In this document: piece after piece, positions 1-7,259 of the stretch
How the letters are laid out: every line of letters begins with the position of its first letter
Position numbering within the stretch: the stretch's first letter is position 1
Assembly (NCBI GenBank): GCA_963728155.1
Contig: CAVSJF010000006.1
Coordinates: 186,001 to 250,000, forward strand
Length of the DNA stretch: 64,000 nt
Reading direction: 5' to 3'
Source: JACVRW01 sp963728155
GTDB taxonomy: Bacteria; Actinomycetota; Thermoleophilia; Solirubrobacterales; Thermoleophilaceae
The notes under the pieces: generated by a model
Told to the model about the DNA's origin: nothing
The model's database searches: none
Seen by the model: only the letters and a program-made list of their open reading frames with translations
Position numbers and translations under genes: made by a program

Positions 1-1196
1 ACGTTCGCGGGCGCGCCCTTCTCGATGCGGGGAACCGGCAGCCCAAAGGGCTCGCCCCCGGCGGTCATGCGCTCCACGAGGAGAGCGAGATCCAGGGTTC
101 CGGGAAGCACCAGGCCCGTATGAAGCGCCGCGAACGCGGTCTCGAGGCCCGTGACTCCCATGGGGGCCTGCTCGAAGGGGTGCTCCTTTTCCTCGCGAGC
201 GTGCGGCGCGTGGTCGGTGGCCACGCAGTCGATCGTCCCCGAGCGCAGTGCCTCTACAAGCGCCAGGCGGTCCTCCTCTGCGCGCAGCGGCGGATTCATC
301 TTGAAGTTCGTGTCGAGCGAGCGGACCTCGTCGTCGGTGAGCAGCAGATGGTGGGGCGAGGCCTCGCAGGTCACCTGCGTTCCTGCCGCCTTGGCGCTCT
401 CGATCACCGCGACGGTCTCGCGCGCCGAGACGTGCTGCACGTGTATGCGGCCCTGCTCGTAGGCGGCGAGCGCGCAGTCGCGCGCGACCTGCGTCGACTC
501 CGACACCGACGGTATGCCGGCCAGCCCGAGCAGCGCCGAGACCGCGCCCTCGTGCATCACTCCCTCGCCCGACAGCGACGGGTCCTCCTCGTGCAGCGCC
601 AACAGCCGTCCGGCCAGGCGCTGGTACTGAAGCGCCAGGCGCATCACGCCGGCGGAGCTCACGGGCCGCCCGTCATCTGTGAAGGCGACGGCGCCCACCG
701 CGGCCAGCTCGGCCATCTCCGTGAGCTGCTCGCCGCGCTGGCCCACGGTGATGGCGGCCAGGAACCCGGTGGGGATGCGCGCCTCGGCGCGCGCCCGCTC
801 GCGCAGCGAGCGCAGCACGGGGGCGGAATCCACCACCGGCTCGGTGTTGGGCTGGGCCAGGATGGCGCAGAAGCCGCCCGCCGCGGCGGCGCGGGTGCCC
901 GAGTCGATGTCCTCCTCGTCCTCGCGCCCCGGGGTGCGCAGGTGCACGTGCGGGTCGACGAAGGCGGGAAAGGCGTGCAGGCCCTCCCCGTCCACCCGCT
1001 CGGCGCCCGGCGGGGCCTCCACCGACTCGCCGATCTCGGCGATCACGCCGTCGCGGACCAGCACGTCGATCACGTCGTCGACGCCGGTCCGCGGGTCGAG
1101 CACGCGCGCGCCGCTCACCAGCACCGTGGCGGGCGCCGGGGGCGCGAAGTCGAGCTCGACCACTCCCGCTCGGTTGTCCTGTTGCGCGGTGTTCAC
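1..1196 (-). CDS. pyrC: Dihydroorotase, 3' end cut by window edge
   Basis: Dihydroorotase, a cytosolic zinc amidohydrolase that closes carbamoyl-aspartate to dihydroorotate in pyrimidine synthesis. About 398 codons are visible; the family is usually 420-440 aa, so only a short C-terminus is missing. An N-terminal beta domain is followed by the metal motif FVDPHVHLR and then TPGREDEED, the standard class I signature. The start is the GTG at 1196, whose GTGA overlaps the pyrB stop (1193-1195), indicating translational coupling. The last visible residues (GLPVPRIEKGAPAN) match the usual C-terminal substrate loop. It is the third gene of pyrR-pyrB-pyrC. Identification is secure. Confidence 0.95.
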   Translation of the reverse strand, partial: MNTAQQDNRAGVVELDFAPPAPATVLVSGARVLDPRTGVDDVIDVLVRDGVIAEIGESVEAPPGAERVDGEGLHAFPAFVDPHVHLRTPGREDEEDIDSGTRAAAAGGFCAILAQPNTEPVVDSAPVLRSLRERARAEARIPTGFLAAITVGQRGEQLTEMAELAAVGAVAFTDDGRPVSSAGVMRLALQYQRLAGRLLALHEEDPSLSGEGVMHEGAVSALLGLAGIPSVSESTQVARDCALAAYEQGRIHVQHVSARETVAVIESAKAAGTQVTCEASPHHLLLTDDEVRSLDTNFKMNPPLRAEEDRLALVEALRSGTIDCVATDHAPHAREEKEHPFEQAPMGVTGLETAFAALHTGLVLPGTLDLALLVERMTAGGEPFGLPVPRIEKGAPAN

Positions 1197-2143
1197 GCCG
1201 GCTGGGGCTCGCTCGCCGTCTCCGCGCGGGCGCCACCGGGCGCTCCGCGGCCGGCCAGCAGCTCGTAGAGCACGGCCATGCGGACCACCACTCCGGACTC
1301 GACCTGCTGAACGATCAGGGCCTGCGGGGAGTCGATCACCTCGGCCGCGAGCTCCACGCCGCGGTTGACCGGGCCCGGGTGCATCAGCAGCTGGTTGGGC
1401 CTCAGCCGGCGGCCGTCGATCTGGTACTGGGCCGCGTACTCGCGAAGCGAGGGCACGAAGGAGCCGCTCATGCGTTCGAGCTGCATGCGCAGTGCGTAGA
1501 CGACGTCCGCCTCGGGGAGGTCGTCGAGCGTGGTGCGCACCCGGCACCCGAGCGACTCGACCCCGCGAGGTATCAGCGTGGGCGGGCCGCTCACGGTCAC
1601 CTGGCAGCCCATCCGCGACAGGGCCAGGATGTTGGAGCGAGCCACCCGGCTGTGCAGCACGTCGCCCACGATCCATACGTTCAGGCCGTCGAGCGAGCCG
1701 ACGCGGCGCTTGAGCGTGTAGAGGTCGAGCAGCGCCTGGGTGGGATGCTCGTGCTTGCCGTCGCCGGCGTTGATCACCGACGCGCTCGTCCAGCGAGCGA
1801 CCAGCGCCGCGGCGCCCACCTGGGGCGAGCGGATCACGATCGCGGCGGGATCGTAGGCCGAGAGGGTCTGGACCGTGTCCTTGAGCGACTCGCCCTTGTC
1901 CACCGCCGAGCCGCTCGACTTGATGTTCACGAGGTCGGCGCTGAGGCGCTTGGCCGCGAGCTCGAAGCTCGAGCTCGTGCGCGTGGAGGCCTCGTAGAAG
2001 AGGTTGATGACGGTCCGCCCGCGCAGCGTCGGCACCTTCTTGATCTCGCGCCCCGACACCTCGGCAAAGCTCTCGGCGCGCCCGAGGATGCGCTCGATGT
2101 CCTCGCGCGTGAGATCCTCGATGGACAGCAGATGGGCGTTCAT
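1193..2143 (-). CDS. pyrB: Aspartate carbamoyltransferase catalytic subunit
   Basis: Condenses carbamoyl phosphate with L-aspartate, the first committed step of pyrimidine synthesis. 316 aa, normal for a catalytic chain. The carbamoyl-phosphate loop S-T-R-T lies at 53-56, the HPTQ motif at 133-136 and the HPGP aspartate-site motif at 255-258. The ATG at 2143 overlaps the pyrR stop (ATGA) and the stop overlaps the pyrC GTG, so the three genes are translationally coupled. No pyrI regulatory chain is present nearby, consistent with the PyrR-regulated Gram-positive arrangement. Confidence 0.97.
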   Translation of the reverse strand: MNAHLLSIEDLTREDIERILGRAESFAEVSGREIKKVPTLRGRTVINLFYEASTRTSSSFELAAKRLSADLVNIKSSGSAVDKGESLKDTVQTLSAYDPAAIVIRSPQVGAAALVARWTSASVINAGDGKHEHPTQALLDLYTLKRRVGSLDGLNVWIVGDVLHSRVARSNILALSRMGCQVTVSGPPTLIPRGVESLGCRVRTTLDDLPEADVVYALRMQLERMSGSFVPSLREYAAQYQIDGRRLRPNQLLMHPGPVNRGVELAAEVIDSPQALIVQQVESGVVVRMAVLYELLAGRGAPGGARAETASEPQPA

Positions 2144-2691
2144 GCCGGCTCTCCCGCGTGCGCGGCGATCGCCACTTCGTCCACCCCGTCGATCTCCTCC
2201 ACCCTCACGTTCACCCGCTCGCCGCGCGCGGTGGGGAGGTTCTTGCCCACGTAGTCGGGGCGGATTGGCAGCTCGCGATGGCCGCGATCGGCGAGCACGG
2301 CCAGCTGCACCCGCTCTGGGCGCCCGTAGTCGAAGAGCGCGTCGATCGCGGCGCGCACGGTGCGGCCCGTGTAAAGCACGTCGTCCACCAGCACGACCGT
2401 GGTGTCCTCGACCGGGAAGTCGACGTGCGAGGCGTGCACCACCGGCTGGGCGGTTGGATCGCGCCGGTCGAGGTCGTCGCGGTAGAAGCTGATGTCGACG
2501 TCGCCGAGCGGAACCGGCTCGCCCAGCAGGTCGGCCACGTGGTCACGAAGGCGGGCGGCGAGCACGGCACCGCGACGGTGGATTCCCACGACCGCGACTC
2601 CCTCTCCACCCGTCTTCTCGACGATTTCGTGTGCGATTCGCACCAGCGTGCGCCGCACGTCCTCGCGGTCGAGGACCGTCTTTTCGCTCAA
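2140..2691 (-). CDS. pyrR: Bifunctional pyr operon regulator / uracil phosphoribosyltransferase
   Basis: PyrR binds pyr mRNA in a UMP-dependent manner in many Gram-positive bacteria and has weak UPRTase activity. With a TTG start at 2691 the protein is 183 aa, the family norm; AGGAAGG lies about 7 nt upstream of this TTG, which decides the start over longer in-frame possibilities. The PRPP-binding motif VVLVDDVLYTGRT is at about 99-111 and the RDDLDRRDP loop near 71. It is the first gene of the pyr operon. I did not find a convincing PyrR-binding attenuator in the 80 nt upstream, so the mode of control (attenuation or translation) is open. Confidence 0.93.
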   Translation of the reverse strand: MSEKTVLDREDVRRTLVRIAHEIVEKTGGEGVAVVGIHRRGAVLAARLRDHVADLLGEPVPLGDVDISFYRDDLDRRDPTAQPVVHASHVDFPVEDTTVVLVDDVLYTGRTVRAAIDALFDYGRPERVQLAVLADRGHRELPIRPDYVGKNLPTARGERVNVRVEEIDGVDEVAIAAHAGEPA

Positions 2692-2811
2692 GGCGCTGCC
2701 CTTCCTGGCCTCTCGGGACCGGGTTAAAGGATCGTGCGCCGAGAGTAACACCCGGCCCCGACCGAAGCGGGACAAACGGACCCGTTACGCCACGGGCCAC
2801 TGCACCGGCGC

Positions 2812-2817
2812 TACCCT
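2812..2817 (+). promoter_or_regulatory. Candidate -10 box (TACCCT) of a leaderless transcript
   Basis: TACCCT matches the actinobacterial TANNNT -10 consensus and ends 8 nt before the ATG at 2826. No Shine-Dalgarno is present between them, so transcription may start at or next to the ATG. No clear -35 element is seen. Confidence 0.4.
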
Positions 2818-2825
2818 GGGCCGGG

Positions 2826-3107
2826 ATGAGTCCAGAGCGCGCAGAGGCGTACGGCCGGCTGATGCAGACGGTCAACGAGGAGGGCAGCCCGACGCTGGGC
2901 CCCGACGAGCGCGCGCTCGTGCGGGAGGCCGCCGATTCGCTGTTCTTCTGCGAGGACCTCGCCTGGGACGACGAGGCCCGTGAGGGCCTCACCCGCGTGG
3001 GCGACCTGGCGGGCGAGCTCGTCGGCAGCGGCCGCTGGGGCCCGCAGCGAGCCGAGCAGCTCCTGCGCGACATCGAGTCGTGCGGGCCGCTGGCCGCCGT
3101 GGGCTGA
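2826..3107 (+). CDS. Small acidic hypothetical protein
   Basis: 93 aa, acidic and probably all-helical, with no signal peptide or membrane segment. I do not recognise the family. One pair of aromatic residues precedes a cysteine (SLFFCEDLAWDD, about residues 38-49). It is a single gene read divergently from the pyr operon and converging on rnz. The ATG is chosen because a TANNNT -10 box lies 8 nt upstream; a longer in-frame reading would run back through the pyrR promoter region. The coding signal (acidic composition, GC third positions) looks real; function unknown. Confidence 0.7.
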   Translation: MSPERAEAYGRLMQTVNEEGSPTLGPDERALVREAADSLFFCEDLAWDDEAREGLTRVGDLAGELVGSGRWGPQRAEQLLRDIESCGPLAAVG

Positions 3108-3119
3108 ACCCGACGCCGT

Positions 3120-4112
3120 CTATTGCCCGCCGCTCGGGGCCCGGTCGGGCGCCGGCCGGCTCTCCTTGACGTAGAGCGGCGCCCCCCGCTCCGGGAAGGG
3201 AATCTCTACCCGATCGAAGTCGCGGGGGACGATCACGCGCTCACGCGCATCCACGTCGCCACCGAGCGCGTCGGCCAGTGCGTCGCGGGCTTCCTCGCGC
3301 AGCTCGCGGCCGCCGTAGCGCGGCGAGACGTGGGTTAGCGCCAGCATGAGTACTCCCGCCGCACCGGCGAGCTCGCCCGCGCCGCGAGCCGTCGAGTGAC
3401 GGGTCTCGGCCGCGCGCTCGGCTTCCTCGTCGAGGAAGGTCGCCTCGTGCACCAGCAGGTCGGCCTCCCAGGCCACGAGGCGAGTCATGTCGCACGGCGC
3501 TGTGTCCCCGGTCATCACCACCTTGCGCCCCCGCCGCGCCTCGCCCATGACCTGGTCGGGCTGGATTCCGTTCACCGACTCACCGCGCTGGAGGCGCCCG
3601 AAGTCGGGACCGGGAGCAACGCCGAGGTCCCGCGCGCGGGCGGGGTCGAACACGCCGGGGCGCGAATCCTCGACGATCGCGTAGCCGATGGAGCGCGCCA
3701 CGTGATCGGTGGCGTAGGCGGCGATCCGGTAGCCGTCGCGCTCGAGCTCGTCGTTGGCCTCGAGCTCCACCAGCTCGACCTCGAAGCTGAGCCGCCCGAC
3801 CAGGGGTCCCAGTAGGCCGAAGAGCTCGCCGAGCCCGCGTGGCCCGTGGATGGTCAGAGGGCGCTCGCGATGGCGCAGGCCGAAGGTCTTGAGCATCCCG
3901 GGCAGGCCGAGCACGTGGTCGGCGTGGAAATGGGTGAGGAAGACATCCTCGAGCTCGACCAGGCCGATCGACCGGACGAGCTGGCGCTGAGTGCCCTCGC
4001 CGCAGTCGAACAGCAGCCGCTCCCCTCCGCGCCGCACGAGCGTGGCGGGAAGCCCGCGCCGGGCACTGGGCGCCGAGCCGGCCGTGCCGAGGAAGAGGAC
4101 GTCGAGGTCCAT
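3120..4112 (-). CDS. rnz: Ribonuclease Z (tRNA 3'-endonuclease)
   Basis: Metallo-beta-lactamase-fold endonuclease that cuts the 3' trailer from pre-tRNAs. 330 aa, matching the short RNase Z form. The zinc motif HFHADH is at 61-66, preceded by the typical N-terminus FLGTAGSAPSARRG and CGEGTQRQ (37-43). A later VMTGDTAPC segment carries a metal-ligand Asp and HEATF a His. The tRNA-Arg gene in this window carries no encoded CCA, so 3'-end processing by RNase Z plus CCA addition is expected. It converges on the 93-aa gene with a 12-nt gap and no obvious terminator. Confidence 0.95.
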   Translation of the reverse strand: MDLDVLFLGTAGSAPSARRGLPATLVRRGGERLLFDCGEGTQRQLVRSIGLVELEDVFLTHFHADHVLGLPGMLKTFGLRHRERPLTIHGPRGLGELFGLLGPLVGRLSFEVELVELEANDELERDGYRIAAYATDHVARSIGYAIVEDSRPGVFDPARARDLGVAPGPDFGRLQRGESVNGIQPDQVMGEARRGRKVVMTGDTAPCDMTRLVAWEADLLVHEATFLDEEAERAAETRHSTARGAGELAGAAGVLMLALTHVSPRYGGRELREEARDALADALGGDVDARERVIVPRDFDRVEIPFPERGAPLYVKESRPAPDRAPSGGQ

Positions 4113-4118
4113 GGCGCC

Positions 4119-4643
4119 CTATGTTGACTCGCTCGCCTCGCGTTCGAGCTCTTCGTCGGTACGGGTGAGCGCTCCGATGTCGGTCAGGTCCTGCGGGCGG
4201 CCCGCCGCCCGCTTCATGCGCAGCAGGTCGTCGAGACCAACGATCGACACGGCGAGCCCGTCGAGGTTCACCGTCAGAGCGCGTCCCAGGAGCTCCTCGA
4301 ACGATCTGGGGGCGCCGCTCACATTGGCGATGTTGAGCAGGTCGAGCCGGCCGTAGCGCGTCGTCAACGGCGCAAGCGGCACGCGCTTCAACAGCTGTGG
4401 ATCAGTCACGTCCACCGGCAGCGTCGCCCTGCGGGGCCGGGCATCGAGGTCGGACAGGGCCTCGCCCAGGCGGCTGAGGTTGAGCAGCGTCGGGTTGGGC
4501 ACCACGTCCAGATCGCCGGTCGCGCGCAGATAGCCGTGCGCCTGCACCGCCACCCCTCCGACGACCACGAACTCAACCCCGAACTCGGTGAGTGTCCGCA
4601 GTATCTCGTCGAGTCGCAGGGGCGACTCAGCTTGGCTCATCAA
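4119..4643 (-). CDS. Nucleotidyltransferase-fold protein of an XRE/NTase pair
   Basis: 174 aa with a minimal nucleotidyltransferase core: a GG motif at 29-30 (FVVVGGVAVQAHG) and a metal-binding D-x-D at 44-46 (TGDLDVV). This arrangement resembles AbiEii/MNT-type nucleotidyltransferases, some of which are toxins that modify tRNA or proteins. The gene starts inside the upstream XRE gene (17-nt overlap); a second ATG at 4640 would shorten it by one residue. The C-terminus is acidic. Whether it is a toxin, an antitoxin-like AMP-transferase or a housekeeping enzyme cannot be decided from sequence. Confidence 0.75.
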   Translation of the reverse strand: MMSQAESPLRLDEILRTLTEFGVEFVVVGGVAVQAHGYLRATGDLDVVPNPTLLNLSRLGEALSDLDARPRRATLPVDVTDPQLLKRVPLAPLTTRYGRLDLLNIANVSGAPRSFEELLGRALTVNLDGLAVSIVGLDDLLRMKRAAGRPQDLTDIGALTRTDEELEREASEST

Positions 4644-4968
4644 CCGCCTTGGCGCGCTCGCCGGCCATGGCGAGCTTGGTGGCGAAGCCGTTGAATTCCG
4701 CGCCGTTGCTGAGCCGCACTTCCGGCGAGGAGGCGCGGTCGCGCAGGAGATCTTCCGCGTCGTAGCGGCTTGCCAGCGGCTGGGCCGACAGCACCGGCTC
4801 CTCCCCCATCGAGATCATGATCGCGCGCAGCCGCGGCCAGGTGACCGCTTCGGTGCCCGCCTCCAGGCGCGCGATCGCGCTCTGGCTGGTGCCCGCTCGA
4901 AGGGCCAGGCGGCGCTGGCTGAGGCCCTTGCGCAGGCGCGTCTCGCGAATCAGCTGTTCCGGTGTCAT
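4627..4968 (-). CDS. XRE-family helix-turn-helix regulator
   Basis: 113 aa. An N-terminal XRE HTH spans about residues 5-60 (LRKGLSQRRLALRAGTSQS, then AIARLEAG), followed by a linker and a C-terminal segment of about 50 residues with no family I recognise. It overlaps the downstream nucleotidyltransferase gene by 17 nt and its ATG overlaps the stop of the metallophosphoesterase gene (4965-4968). The pairing of a small DNA-binding protein with a minimal nucleotidyltransferase is typical of AbiE-like or related toxin-antitoxin modules, in which the HTH protein autoregulates the operon. Role inferred from context. Confidence 0.8.
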   Translation of the reverse strand: MTPEQLIRETRLRKGLSQRRLALRAGTSQSAIARLEAGTEAVTWPRLRAIMISMGEEPVLSAQPLASRYDAEDLLRDRASSPEVRLSNGAEFNGFATKLAMAGERAKAVDEPS

Positions 4969-5465
4969 GACACCGTAAACGGTATCAACTCGAAGCGCAC
5001 GCGCCCGTCCTTCACCCGGGCCACCCCCATGCTGTGGGCCGGGGCCCTGCGGCGCTCGGTCGGGCTGCCGGGATTGAAGATCTGGAAGCCGTCTTCGTCC
5101 TGCTCGTGCAGAGGCAGGTGTGAGTGCCCGAAGACAACGGCCTCGGCCCGGCCGCGGAAGCGCCGCCGCATGCGCTCGAGGCGTCCCGGGCGCCCTCCGG
5201 CGTCGTGGATGATGGCCACGCGGGCGCCGGCCGCGTCGACGATCCGCTCCGCCGGCAGTAGCCGGCGCAGCTCAGCGCTGTCCACGTTGCCGTAGACGCC
5301 CAGCACCGGAGGGCCGATCGTCTCGAGCTCGCGCAACACCTCCAAGGTGCCGAAGTCACCGGCGTGCAGGAGCAGATCCGCCCGCGCGATGCGCTCGACG
5401 CAAGTCTCAGGGAGCCGCCGGTCGCCGCGCGGCATGTGCGTGTCGGAGATGATCGCGATGAGCAT
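4965..5465 (-). CDS. YfcE/MJ0936-type metallophosphoesterase
   Basis: 166 aa single-domain calcineurin-like phosphoesterase. All dimetal motifs are visible: SDTH at 7-10, GD at 36-37, GN at 59-60 (VYGNVD) and GHSH at 113-116. Members hydrolyse phosphodiesters (bis-pNPP in vitro); in vivo substrates are mostly unknown. It is first in a three-gene overlapping run with the XRE and nucleotidyltransferase genes, and its start lies 22 nt from the tRNA-Arg gene on the other strand. Whether it belongs functionally to that pair or is merely co-transcribed is unclear. Confidence 0.9.
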   Translation of the reverse strand: MLIAIISDTHMPRGDRRLPETCVERIARADLLLHAGDFGTLEVLRELETIGPPVLGVYGNVDSAELRRLLPAERIVDAAGARVAIIHDAGGRPGRLERMRRRFRGRAEAVVFGHSHLPLHEQDEDGFQIFNPGSPTERRRAPAHSMGVARVKDGRVRFELIPFTVS

Positions 5466-5472
5466 CCGCGTC

Positions 5473-5478
5473 TACACT
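5473..5478 (+). promoter_or_regulatory. Candidate -10 box (TACACT) of the tRNA-Arg gene
   Basis: TACACT fits TANNNT and ends 9 nt before the mature 5' end of the tRNA. It lies just outside the divergent metallophosphoesterase start. Confidence 0.4.
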
Positions 5479-5487
5479 GCCACGCGG

Positions 5488-5560
<73 letters not shown>

Positions 5561-5588
5561 TAGAAACGTCTCTGCCGGACGGCGCTAG

Positions 5589-5605
5589 TGGTCCTTTGGG
5601 GACCA
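5589..5605 (+). terminator. Possible hairpin downstream of tRNA-Arg
   Basis: TGGTCC pairs with GGACCA around a 5-nt TTTGG loop, about 30 nt after the tRNA. No U-tract follows, so if it ends transcription it is not a classical intrinsic terminator. A second inverted repeat, GCCTCC/GGAGGC, lies at 5667-5686 before the end of the convergent SDR gene. Apart from these two hairpins I see nothing in 5561-5712. Confidence 0.3.
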
Positions 5606-5712
5606 ACGGTTCATCTCGAAATCCTTGGCCTCCACGTCATCGATTCGCGAGCGCCGCGCAAGCTACGCCTCCCCGACCAAGGAGGCAAGTGGTTGCCCCT
5701 ATCGGCGCGTGC

Positions 5713-6666
5713 TCACCCGAGCACCCCCCGAGACGTGAGCCACCTCTCCGAAAGCCGCATTCCTTCGTCGAGATCCGTAGGCGGCCGGTAGCCGAGCACC
5801 GAGCGCGCCTTGTCGATCGAGTAGCTCCCCGTGCGCGCGAGGTATCGCGCCGCCGCCGGTGTGATCTCGGTGGTGGCGCCGCGCAGGCGCGCTGCGCGCG
5901 TGGCGGCCGCCGCCAGGGCCACGACCACCGGCGTCGGAGCCACCGGCACCCTTGGCCGCCCGAGCATGCGCGCGTAGCGGCCGAAGAAGTCCCAGGTGCT
6001 CACGTCGCGGCCTCCGCTGAGCGTGAACACCTGCCCCGCCGCACCCGGATGACCCGCGGCGAGGATGACGCCCTCCACGAGATCGTCCACGAACACCGGG
6101 CTCACGCGGCCCCGCCCCATCGCGGGCAGGATCAGGCGGCGCGCGGCCAACTCGCGTACCGGGGTGACGGTCCAGAAGTGGGAGCCCGGCCCGTAGACGT
6201 CGCCGGGACGGACAATCGTGCAGGCGATCTCGCCGGCCGCGTGGGCCTGCAGCACGACCTGCTCACTCGCGACCTTGGTGTCGACGTAGGGAACCCCGTT
6301 GGTCCGCACGGGATGGTCCTCGCCGACGTTCTCGGGGACGTCGAAGCCGAACGCGACGATCGAGGAGAAGTGCACGAAGCGCTGGGCTCCCGCACGCACC
6401 GCCGCATCCAGGGCGCGCCGGGTGCCGAGCACGTTCACCCGCTGGAAGTCCTCCGCGCGGCCATGCATGCCGACGCGAGCGGCGGTGTGGATGAAGAGCT
6501 CGGCGCCGGCGGCCCCCGGCCACGAACCACCCGCGGCGATGTCGCCCGCAACCACCCCGAGGCCCTGGTCCGGGCGCACGTCGACCCCCGCCACCTCCAC
6601 GCCCGCTTCCCTGTAGCGGCGGGCGAGCCGGAGCCCGATGAAGCCCAGCGCGCCGGTGATGAACAC
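5713..6666 (-). CDS. NAD(P)-dependent epimerase/dehydratase (extended SDR)
   Basis: 317 aa extended short-chain dehydrogenase. The Rossmann motif TGALGFIG is at 4-11, the catalytic Tyr/Lys pair YVDTK at 127-131, and the upstream serines (FSS) near 100-102. RPGDVYGPG (about 157) and the C-terminal YRPPTDLDEGMRLSERWL are typical of nucleotide-sugar or sterol-type epimerases. The start is a GTG at 6666; because it sits only four residues before the glycine motif, a slightly longer N-terminus through a CTG (KRV-F) is possible. It lies 30 nt after a 63-aa gene on the same strand. Substrate unknown. Confidence 0.88.
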   Translation of the reverse strand: MFITGALGFIGLRLARRYREAGVEVAGVDVRPDQGLGVVAGDIAAGGSWPGAAGAELFIHTAARVGMHGRAEDFQRVNVLGTRRALDAAVRAGAQRFVHFSSIVAFGFDVPENVGEDHPVRTNGVPYVDTKVASEQVVLQAHAAGEIACTIVRPGDVYGPGSHFWTVTPVRELAARRLILPAMGRGRVSPVFVDDLVEGVILAAGHPGAAGQVFTLSGGRDVSTWDFFGRYARMLGRPRVPVAPTPVVVALAAAATRAARLRGATTEITPAAARYLARTGSYSIDKARSVLGYRPPTDLDEGMRLSERWLTSRGVLG

Positions 6667-6695
6667 CCGCTTGGGCAGTGCGGGGCTGCCTGGCC

Positions 6696-6887
6696 CTAGT
6701 CCGGACGCCGCCGCGACCCGTTGTTGCGCAGGTGGTCCAGGGCGGCGATCTCCTCCATTCGCTCGAGGCGGTCTACGCCCAGAGCGGAGCGGGACGCGGG
6801 GGCGACCCGGGCGAGGTGAAACCTGCGCATCCCCGGCCCGTCCCGCTCAGGCATCAACGCGTAACGCTTGATTCGAGGTTGGGCCAT
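6696..6887 (-). CDS. Small basic hypothetical protein
   Basis: 63 aa, arginine-rich (MAQPRIKRYALMPERDGP at the start, SRRRPD at the end), no cysteine, signal or membrane segment. Not recognised. It precedes the SDR gene by 30 nt and may share its transcript. An AGG immediately before the ATG (GCAGGT) is a weak ribosome-binding site. At this length a random open frame in GC-rich DNA is possible, but the position in the operon and the start context favour a real gene. Confidence 0.45.
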   Translation of the reverse strand: MAQPRIKRYALMPERDGPGMRRFHLARVAPASRSALGVDRLERMEEIAALDHLRNNGSRRRPD

Positions 6888-6971
6888 ACCTGCATTCTGG
6901 CCGGTCCGCGGCCCCCGCGCCTATGGACCGTTGTCGAAAGTCGGCCGCTGCCGTTTCGACCGGAGGGAGAA

Positions 6972-7247
6972 TCAACCCCCTGCAACTGCGGGCAAAATCG
7001 TCACTTCGTCGCCATCCTCGACCGTGGTCTCCAGACCGTCCAGGAAGCGGATGTCCTCGCCGCCGACGTAGACGTTCACGAAGCGGCGCAGGTCGCCGTC
7101 CTCGGCGATCCGGTCACGCAGCCCGTCGAAACGGTCATACAGGCCGTCGAGCACCTCGCCGACCGTCGTGGCCCCGTCCACCGTGGTCTCGCCGTCGCCG
7201 CCGGTGACGGTTCGCAGCTGCGTGGGGATCTTGACTGTCACGGCCAT
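6972..7247 (-). CDS. MoaD/ThiS-family ubiquitin-like sulfur carrier
   Basis: 91 aa beta-grasp sulfur-carrier protein ending in Gly-Gly (VTILPAVAGG), the C-terminus that becomes adenylated and thiocarboxylated. The sequence starts MAVTVKIPTQLR and contains the usual VYVGGEDIRFLDGLET segment with an acidic turn before the tail. It lies 12 nt after threonine synthase on the same strand and probably shares its SAM-riboswitch-controlled mRNA. A thrC-linked carrier is more likely to serve cysteine/methionine sulfur transfer (CysO-like) than molybdopterin synthesis, but no partner (Mec+ protease, CysM, MoeB) is in the window, so this is inference. Confidence 0.9.
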   Translation of the reverse strand: MAVTVKIPTQLRTVTGGDGETTVDGATTVGEVLDGLYDRFDGLRDRIAEDGDLRRFVNVYVGGEDIRFLDGLETTVEDGDEVTILPAVAGG

Positions 7248-7259
7248 CGCGGCGCAATA

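Noticed and set aside
2692..2825. PyrR attenuator upstream of pyrR
   Set aside because: No anti-terminator/terminator pair or PyrR-binding loop consensus could be recognised.
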